Both the position numbers and the translations under genes were made by a program. Shown in pieces: positions 58,984 through 64,000 of a stretch of 64,000 nucleotides of DNA. Each line of letters starts with the position of its first letter. Within the stretch, counting starts at the first letter, position 1. Origin of the DNA: Actinomycetes bacterium (GTDB taxonomy: Bacteria; Actinomycetota; Actinomycetes; Streptosporangiales; Streptosporangiaceae); contig JAOPYO010000172.1 of the NCBI GenBank assembly GCA_025964575.1, forward strand, positions 1-64,000, written 5' to 3'. The notes under the pieces were generated by a model. The model ran no database searches, had not been told where the DNA came from, and worked only from the letters and a program-made list of their open reading frames with translations.

Positions 58984-60243
58984 ATGAGCACCATGTACCA
59001 GTCCCTGGCCGAGGTCGATCCCGAGGTCGCCACGGCGGTCGCGGCCGAGCTGGGCCGTCAGCAGCACACCCTCGAAATGATCGCGTCGGAGAACTTCGCT
59101 CCGGTCGCGGTGCTCGAGGCGCAGGGCTCGGTGCTGACCAACAAGTACGCCGAGGGCTACCCGGGCCGCCGCTACTACGGGGGCTGCGAGCACGTCGATG
59201 TCACCGAGCAACTGGCCATCGACAGGGCCATCGACCTCTTTGGGGCGGACCACGCCAACGTGCAGCCGCACTCGGGCGCGCAGGCCAACACCGCGGTCTA
59301 CTTCGCGCTCCTGCAGCACGGCGACACGATCCTGGGCCTCGACCTCGCGCACGGTGGCCACCTGACCCACGGCATGCGGCTCAACTACTCCGGCAAGACG
59401 CTCAACGTGGTGCCCTACCATGTGCGCGCGGAGGATGGCCTGGTCGACATGGACGAGGTCGCCACGCTGGCCGCCGAGAATCGGCCAAAGATGATCGTGG
59501 CGGGCTGGTCGGCCTACCCGCGGCAACTGGACTTCGCCGCCTTCCGGGAGATCGCCGACTCGGTCGGCGCCCTTCTGATGGTCGACATGGCACACTTCGC
59601 CGGCCTGGTCGCGGCGGGTCTGCACCCCTCGCCGGTCCCGTACGCCGACATCGTCACCACGACGACGCACAAGACGCTGGGTGGGCCGCGCGGTGGTCTG
59701 ATCCTGTCCCGCGAGAAGTACGGGAAGAAGATCAACTCTGCGGTCTTCCCGGGCATGCAGGGCGGCCCCCTCGAGCACGTGATCGCGGCCAAGGCCGTGG
59801 CACTCAAGATCGCCGGCTCTGAGGAGTTTCGCGAGCGGCAGGCCCGTACGATCGAAGGCGCGCGGATCATCGCGGCGCGGCTGCTCGAGGGGGACTCCAC
59901 CAAGGCCGGGGTGACGGTGCTGACCGGGGGCACGGACGTGCACCTGGTGCTGGTCGACCTGGTCGACTCGGAGCTCACCGGGCGCGAGGCCGAGGACCGG
60001 CTGCACGAGCTCGGCATCACAGTGAACCGCAACGCGGTGCCGAACGACCCCAGGCCGCCCATGGTGACCTCAGGGTTGCGAGTGGGCACACCCGCGCTGG
60101 CCACCCGTGGCTTCCAGGCCGCCGACTTCGTGGAAGTGGCCGACATCCTGGCCCTGGCGCTACAACCGTCCTACGACGCGGTAGCGCTCAAGGCCAGAGT
60201 GAAGGCCCTGGCGGACAAACACCCGCTCTACCCCAACCTGTAA
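58984..60243 (+). CDS. glyA: Serine hydroxymethyltransferase
   Basis: A 419-residue PLP enzyme interconverting glycine + methylene-THF and serine + [39 protein letters not shown], the PLP lysine in [15 protein letters not shown] and [17 protein letters not shown] are all present. Placed after gcvT-gcvH, it uses the methylene-THF released by glycine cleavage to make serine. ATG 58984 starts 5 bp after gcvH. A strong inverted repeat follows the stop. Confidence 0.97.
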   Translation: MSTMYQSLAEVDPEVATAVAAELGRQQHTLEMIASENFAPVAVLEAQGSVLTNKYAEGYPGRRYYGGCEHVDVTEQLAIDRAIDLFGADHANVQPHSGAQANTAVYFALLQHGDTILGLDLAHGGHLTHGMRLNYSGKTLNVVPYHVRAEDGLVDMDEVATLAAENRPKMIVAGWSAYPRQLDFAAFREIADSVGALLMVDMAHFAGLVAAGLHPSPVPYADIVTTTTHKTLGGPRGGLILSREKYGKKINSAVFPGMQGGPLEHVIAAKAVALKIAGSEEFRERQARTIEGARIIAARLLEGDSTKAGVTVLTGGTDVHLVLVDLVDSELTGREAEDRLHELGITVNRNAVPNDPRPPMVTSGLRVGTPALATRGFQAADFVEVADILALALQPSYDAVALKARVKALADKHPLYPNL

Positions 60244-60252
60244 ACACCATCT

Positions 60253-60316
60253 CGCCGATCTTGATGTGAGCCACCTTTCGAACCTCGTTCATACGTGGCT
60301 CACATCAAGATCGGCG
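60253..60316. terminator. Perfect 22-bp inverted repeat between glyA and sdaA
   Basis: Arms of 22 nt (core GATCTTGATGTGAGCCAC) are exact complements and enclose a 20-nt loop. The element begins 9 bp after the glyA stop and ends 16 bp before the sdaA ATG. It could end most gcv-glyA transcripts and leave sdaA at lower level, or be an operator or processing site. No T tract follows. Confidence 0.6.
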
Positions 60317-60332
60317 TGGGAAACGGCCTCGC

Positions 60333-61712
60333 ATGGCGATCAGTGTTTTCGACCTTTTCAAGATCGGCATCGGGCCGTCCAGCTCGCACACCGGGGGGCC
60401 GATGGCGGCCGCGCACCGGTTCGCCCGGGGGCTGCATACCGACGGGGTGCTGGCTTCCGTCACCGGCGTCCGGGTGATCCTCTACGGGTCGCTGGGGCTG
60501 ACCGGCAAGGGCCACGGGAGCGATAAGGCCGTCATTCTCGGGCTGGAGGGCGACAAGCCCGAGCTCGTGGACGTCGACTCGATCGACCGGCGGCTGGCCG
60601 CCGTACGCGAGAGCGGCACGCTGCGGCTCTGGGGGCCCGCAGGCCCTGAGGTTCCCTTCGTGGTCGGCGAGCACCTGATCTTCGAGCGCAAGGTGTCACT
60701 GCCCGGCCATCCCAACGGCATGCGCTTCACCGCGTACGACGCGGACGGCGCGGAGCTGCGGTCGAGGGGCTACTACTCGGTGGGCGGCGGCTTCGTCGTC
60801 GACGAGAAGGCCACCGGCGCGGACCGGATCAAGGCTGATGACACTCTGCTCCCCCATCCGTTCGGCTCTGCCACCGAACTGCTCGAGCTCACCCAGAAGA
60901 CCGGGCTGTCGATCTCGGCTTTGATGCTGGAGAACGAGAAGGCGTTCGGCCGCTCCGAGCAGGAGATCCGGGACAGGCTGCTGGATCTGTGGCAGGTCAT
61001 GCGGGACTGCGTACGCCGGGGCTGTGCCAACGAGGGGCTGCTGCCGGGCGGGCTCAAGGTCCGCCGTCGGGCCCACCAGCTCTACCGCAAGCTGACGACC
61101 GAGACGGGCCAGGACCCGCTGGCCGCCATGGACTGGGTGACGCTGTTCGCGCTGGCCGTCAACGAGGAGAACGCGGCCGGCGGCCGCATCGTCACCGCAC
61201 CCACCAATGGCGCGGCCGGGATCATCCCTGCCCTGCTGCACTACTACGACAAGTTCGTGCCGGGCGCCAACGATGACGGCGTCATCAGGTTCCTGCTCAC
61301 CGCGGGGGCCATCGGTGTGCTGTTCAAGCAGAACGCGAGCATCTCCGGTGCCGAGGTGGGCTGCCAGGGCGAGGTCGGTTCCGCCTGCTCGATGGCCGCG
61401 GCCGGGCTCACCGAGATCATGGGCGGCACCCCAGAACAGGTGGAGAACGCCGCCGAGATCGGCATCGAGCACAATCTCGGCCTGACATGTGACCCGGTGG
61501 GCGGCCTGGTGCAGGTGCCCTGCATCGAACGCAATGCGGTGGGCTCGATCAAGGCGATCAGCGCGGCCCGGATCGCGCTGCGTGGCGACGGAAAGCACTT
61601 CGTCTCGCTCGACAAGGCGATCAAGACCATGCGTGACACCGGCCGCGACATGCTCGACAAGTACAAGGAGACCAGTCGCGGCGGCCTCGCCGTCAACGTC
61701 ATCGAATGCTGA
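60333..61712 (+). CDS. sdaA: L-serine ammonia-lyase (iron-sulfur, single chain)
   Basis: A 459-residue L-serine dehydratase turning serine into pyruvate and ammonia. The N-terminal beta domain begins [21 protein letters not shown]. The catalytic alpha domain carries Cys residues for the [4Fe-4S] cluster in [17 protein letters not shown] and [41 protein letters not shown] is also diagnostic. Following glyA, it completes a glycine to serine to pyruvate route. ATG 60333 lies just past a large inverted repeat. Confidence 0.96.
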   Translation: MAISVFDLFKIGIGPSSSHTGGPMAAAHRFARGLHTDGVLASVTGVRVILYGSLGLTGKGHGSDKAVILGLEGDKPELVDVDSIDRRLAAVRESGTLRLWGPAGPEVPFVVGEHLIFERKVSLPGHPNGMRFTAYDADGAELRSRGYYSVGGGFVVDEKATGADRIKADDTLLPHPFGSATELLELTQKTGLSISALMLENEKAFGRSEQEIRDRLLDLWQVMRDCVRRGCANEGLLPGGLKVRRRAHQLYRKLTTETGQDPLAAMDWVTLFALAVNEENAAGGRIVTAPTNGAAGIIPALLHYYDKFVPGANDDGVIRFLLTAGAIGVLFKQNASISGAEVGCQGEVGSACSMAAAGLTEIMGGTPEQVENAAEIGIEHNLGLTCDPVGGLVQVPCIERNAVGSIKAISAARIALRGDGKHFVSLDKAIKTMRDTGRDMLDKYKETSRGGLAVNVIEC

Positions 61713-61714
61713 GA

Positions 61715-61742
61715 GCCGGTGGCGCGGCATCGCACCACCGGC
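61715..61742. terminator. Hairpin after sdaA
   Basis: GCCGGTGG and CCACCGGC form a perfect 8-bp stem with a 12-nt loop, 3 bp after the sdaA stop and before the convergent CsbD-like gene. Probable bidirectional terminator. Confidence 0.6.
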
Positions 61743-61778
61743 CCCCAGGAGACTGCTGAACAACCGGGCGCGACGCCT

Positions 61779-61988
61779 CTATTGGCGGTTGCTCTTGCTG
61801 AAGATCTTCTTCATCTTCTCGACGGCGTCGCCGACCTTGTCCTTGGCATCCCCGACGACTTCCTTGGCCTGGCCCTGGGCCTGATCGACCTTGCCCTCGT
61901 CCTCGAGCCGCTCATCCCCGGTCACCTTGCCGGCGGCCTCTTTCGCCTTGCCCGCAAGCTCATCGGACTTCGCCTTCAGGTGTCTCAT
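61779..61988 (-). CDS. CsbD-like stress protein
   Basis: A 69-residue, highly charged protein: [43 protein letters not shown] is the CsbD consensus (K-x-A-x-G-K-x-T-x-D-x2-L-x3-G). ATG 61988 ([10 protein letters not shown]) has GGGGGA 8 nt upstream. CsbD proteins are induced by general stress in Bacillus and are common in actinobacteria; the molecular role is unknown. The C-terminal [12 protein letters not shown] is basic. Confidence 0.92.
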   Translation of the reverse strand: MRHLKAKSDELAGKAKEAAGKVTGDERLEDEGKVDQAQGQAKEVVGDAKDKVGDAVEKMKKIFSKSNRQ

Positions 61989-62031
61989 GTCCCATTCCCC
62001 CAATGGTGACTAGATGCAACCTGATATCACT

Positions 62032-63243
62032 CTACGTCACGATAGGGATGGGTTCCAGTGCCAGGCGGTCCAGGGCGAGCGAGGCCAGCAACGCGGCGCC
62101 GTCGGTGAGGACCTCGTCGTCAAAGGCGGCCTCGGCCGCGTGGTTGAACGGCGCGGTGGACACGTCCCGGTCAGGCGGGCAGGCCCCGAGGAAGATGAAC
62201 GCGCCCGGCACCTCGTCGAGGACGAGGGAGAAGTCCTCCGATCCGGTCAGCGGATTCGGCAGCCGCAAGAACCGGTCAGCGCCGAACAGCGAGCCGACGG
62301 TCCCCTCGGCGAAGGCGGTCTCGGCGGCGTCGTTGACCGTGACCGGGTAACCCATGGCGAACTCGGCCTCCACGGTCAGCCCGTGGGCTGCCGCGATTCC
62401 ACGCACTACACCGACCGCACCGTCCCTGATGCGCGTGTGCGCCACTTCGGAGAAGGACCGCAGGGTCACCGAGAATTCGGCGGTGTCCGGGATGACGTTG
62501 TCCTTCGTGCCGGCGTGGAAGCTGCCGACGGTGAGCACGACCGGATCGAAGACGTCGAAGTTGCGGGTCACGAACGTCTGCAGCGCGAGCACCATCTCGC
62601 AGGCGACCGGAACGGGGTCCTTGGCCAGATGGGGTTGTGAACCATGCCCCCCGAGCCCGCGCACGGTCACCTCCAGCTGATCGGCGGCGGCCATCATCGG
62701 CCCGGCCCTGGCCGTGAACCAGCCGTTCGGCAACAGCGAGGCGGCCACGTGCAGGCCGTACGCCGCCACCGGCCGTTCCCCGGACGCCTCCAGCACTCCT
62801 TCGTCGATCATGTATCCGGCGCCGCGGAAGCCCTCTTCACCCGGCTGGAACATGAACACGACGTTCCCGGCCAGCTCGGCGCGCCGCGCGGCCAGCAGCC
62901 GGGCCGCACCGACCAGCATGGAGGTGTGCAGGTCATGGCCGCAGGCGTGCATGGCCCCATCGATCGTCGAGGCGTAGGGGACCCCGGTCCGCTCGGCCAC
63001 CGGCAGTGCGTCCATGTCACCGCGCAGCAACACCGTCGGCCCGGGACGGCCTCCACGAAGCACACCGGTCACCGACGAGAGCTGCTTGCCTGTAGTGATC
63101 TCCAACGGCAGTCCATCGAGCGCGCCGAGGACCCGTTCCTGCGTGCGGGGCAGCTCCAGCCCGATCTCCGGCTCCCGATGCAGCTCATGGCGGAGCCGTA
63201 CAAGATCGTCATAGAGGTCAGCGGCGTCGCTGAGCATGGACAT
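62032..63243 (-). CDS. M20-family amidohydrolase (hippurate/IAA-amino-acid hydrolase-like)
   Basis: A 403-residue metallopeptidase-fold amidohydrolase. RHELHREPEIGLELPRTQE starts the domain. LLRGDMDALPV, GAMHACGHDLHTSML and FQPGEEGFRGAGYMI contribute zinc ligands and the catalytic Glu, and GLGGHGSQPHLAKDPV belongs to the lid domain. LTGSEDFSLVLDEVPGAFIFLG is the C-terminal motif. ATG 63243 (MSMLSDAADL) follows GGAGG by 6 nt. It would hydrolyse N-acyl amino acids. It lies between a CsbD-like gene and purU on the same strand. Confidence 0.93.
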   Translation of the reverse strand: MSMLSDAADLYDDLVRLRHELHREPEIGLELPRTQERVLGALDGLPLEITTGKQLSSVTGVLRGGRPGPTVLLRGDMDALPVAERTGVPYASTIDGAMHACGHDLHTSMLVGAARLLAARRAELAGNVVFMFQPGEEGFRGAGYMIDEGVLEASGERPVAAYGLHVAASLLPNGWFTARAGPMMAAADQLEVTVRGLGGHGSQPHLAKDPVPVACEMVLALQTFVTRNFDVFDPVVLTVGSFHAGTKDNVIPDTAEFSVTLRSFSEVAHTRIRDGAVGVVRGIAAAHGLTVEAEFAMGYPVTVNDAAETAFAEGTVGSLFGADRFLRLPNPLTGSEDFSLVLDEVPGAFIFLGACPPDRDVSTAPFNHAAEAAFDDEVLTDGAALLASLALDRLALEPIPIVT

Positions 63244-63422
63244 TGGGCACCTCCACCGACAGGACCTCCAGGTAGAGGGCCCCTCCAGACCGTACGAGCA
63301 GGCTACCCCGATCACGGCATGTGTTCACGGTAGCACCGTGCGATGTTCAGGCGGTCCCGTAGATCTTGAAGTGGTGCGGGCCATTGAGGGCCGCAGCCGA
63401 AAGGGCCCCAGAAGGGCACCCG

Positions 63423-64000
63423 TCAGCGGAAGACGACGGTCTTTTCGCCGTTGAGGAGGATGCGGTGTTCGGAGTGCCATCGAACGGCGCGGGCCAGGGC
63501 CAGGCACTCGGTGTCGCGGCCGACCGCCATGAGCTCCTCCGGTCCCTGGGTGTGGTCCACCCGGGCGACCTCCTGCTCGATGATCGGCCCCTCGTCGAGG
63601 TCCGCGGTGACGTAGTGCGCGGTGGCGCCGATCAGCTTCACGCCGTGGGAGTGCGCCTGGTGGTAGGGCCTCGCGCCCTTGAAGGACGGCAAGAACGAGT
63701 GGTGAATGTTGATCACCCTGCCCTCCAGCTTCGAGCACAGATCCTCGGAGAGGATCTGCATGTAGCGGGCGAGCACCACCAGGTCGGCGCGATAGTGCTG
63801 CACCAGGGTGAACACCTCGGCCTCCTGCGCGGCCTTGCCACCGGCGGTCAACGGCAGATGGTGGTAGTCGACGCCGTACGACTGAGTGAGCGGCCGCAGG
63901 TCGGGATGGTTGGACACGACGGCGACGACATCGATGTCCAGCAGCCCGGAACGGACCCGGTACAGCAGGTCGTTGAGGCAGTGCCCGGCCTTGGACACCA
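63423..64000 (-). CDS. purU: Formyltetrahydrofolate deformylase (3' part)
   Basis: The last 192 residues of a PurU protein; the gene runs off the window, as VSKAGHCLNDLLYR is internal in the family, not a start. LVVLARYMQILSEDLCSKLEGRVINIHHSFLPSFKGARPYHQAHSHGVKLIGATAHYVTADLDEGPIIEQE is the formyltransferase-type hydrolase core with the catalytic N-x-H ... D residues. It hydrolyses 10-formyl-THF to formate and THF. That balances one-carbon pools and fits the nearby glycine cleavage genes. Confidence 0.95.
   Translation of the reverse strand, partial: VSKAGHCLNDLLYRVRSGLLDIDVVAVVSNHPDLRPLTQSYGVDYHHLPLTAGGKAAQEAEVFTLVQHYRADLVVLARYMQILSEDLCSKLEGRVINIHHSFLPSFKGARPYHQAHSHGVKLIGATAHYVTADLDEGPIIEQEVARVDHTQGPEELMAVGRDTECLALARAVRWHSEHRILLNGEKTVVFR

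Noticed and set aside
58981-60006. 341-aa minus-strand ORF opposite glyA
   Set aside because: Shadow of SHMT; no family similarity.
1-64000. CRISPR arrays, tRNA/rRNA genes, intact insertion sequences, prophage or plasmid functions
   Set aside because: No repeat-spacer pattern, no convincing tRNA cloverleaf, no transposase, integrase or replication genes were seen by eye; a tRNAscan or ISfinder search was not possible.

Overview
The window is about 64 kb of high-GC DNA with dense genes, many GTG starts, ATGA-type overlaps and purine-rich ribosome binding sites. The gene content (mce/yrbE operon, wax ester synthase/DGAT, a mycothiol-type maleylpyruvate isomerase-fold protein, an F420-type nitroreductase, a LigB-like DNA ligase, DUF5753, LAL and MarR/TetR regulators) points to a spore-forming or soil actinomycete. 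Streptosporangiales/Thermomonosporaceae-like is my best guess. It looks chromosomal. I saw no rRNA, tRNA, CRISPR array, complete insertion sequence or prophage.

Layout. 1-1.1 kb: gene relics (HNH nuclease tail, DUF5753 regulator tail, truncated VOC protein) beside a SnoaL-like protein and a divergent MarR regulator with paired operators. 1.8-3.7 kb: a translationally coupled SPFH protein and a divergent NAD-kinase-like protein behind a 21-bp dyad. 3.9-10.5 kb: a LAL regulator, then an alpha/beta hydrolase with a Cys at the nucleophile position and a GMC (cholesterol oxidase-type) oxidoreductase carrying an extra C-terminal domain. 10.6-16.3 kb: a small protein, trehalose-6-phosphate synthase, a Ser/Thr kinase with a propeller-like C-terminus, and a WS/DGAT acyltransferase. 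16.6-26.3 kb: an MFS relic, DinB-fold enzyme, uracil-DNA glycosylase, heme-oxygenase-like metalloenzyme, FAD oxidoreductase, PlsC-type acyltransferase, AAA ATPase, TauD dioxygenase, trans-sulfuration-type PLP enzyme and a MarR regulator.

26.3-35.4 kb is a complete mce operon on the minus strand (yrbEA, yrbEB, six Mce proteins, one Mce-associated protein). It has no ATPase gene and is preceded by a 12-codon upstream ORF whose stop overlaps the yrbEA start. Upstream lies a TerC gene under a yybP-ykoY (manganese) riboswitch whose last hairpin hides the ribosome binding site. 37-44 kb: a lytic transglycosylase, a TetR-controlled flavin monooxygenase and F420-type nitroreductase pair, a TetR/diiron-protein pair divided by a 37-bp near-perfect palindrome, and a phosphopantetheinyl transferase. 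44-53 kb: a gene-poor gap with a micropeptide-like unit, envelope proteins, an ATP-dependent DNA ligase, a cysteine-synthase-family gene with a likely 5' frameshift, and a site-2 protease.

53-61.7 kb is metabolically coherent. A GntR/FadR regulator faces a glutamine-synthetase-like ligase, aldehyde dehydrogenase and SDR, which fits gamma-glutamylation-based amine catabolism. Next, a tandem glycine riboswitch leads gcvT-gcvH-glyA-sdaA, which would turn glycine into serine and then pyruvate. The window ends with a CsbD-like protein, an M20 amidohydrolase and the 3' part of purU, which is also a one-carbon gene. All calls come from reading the sequence and ORF translations; no database search was run.
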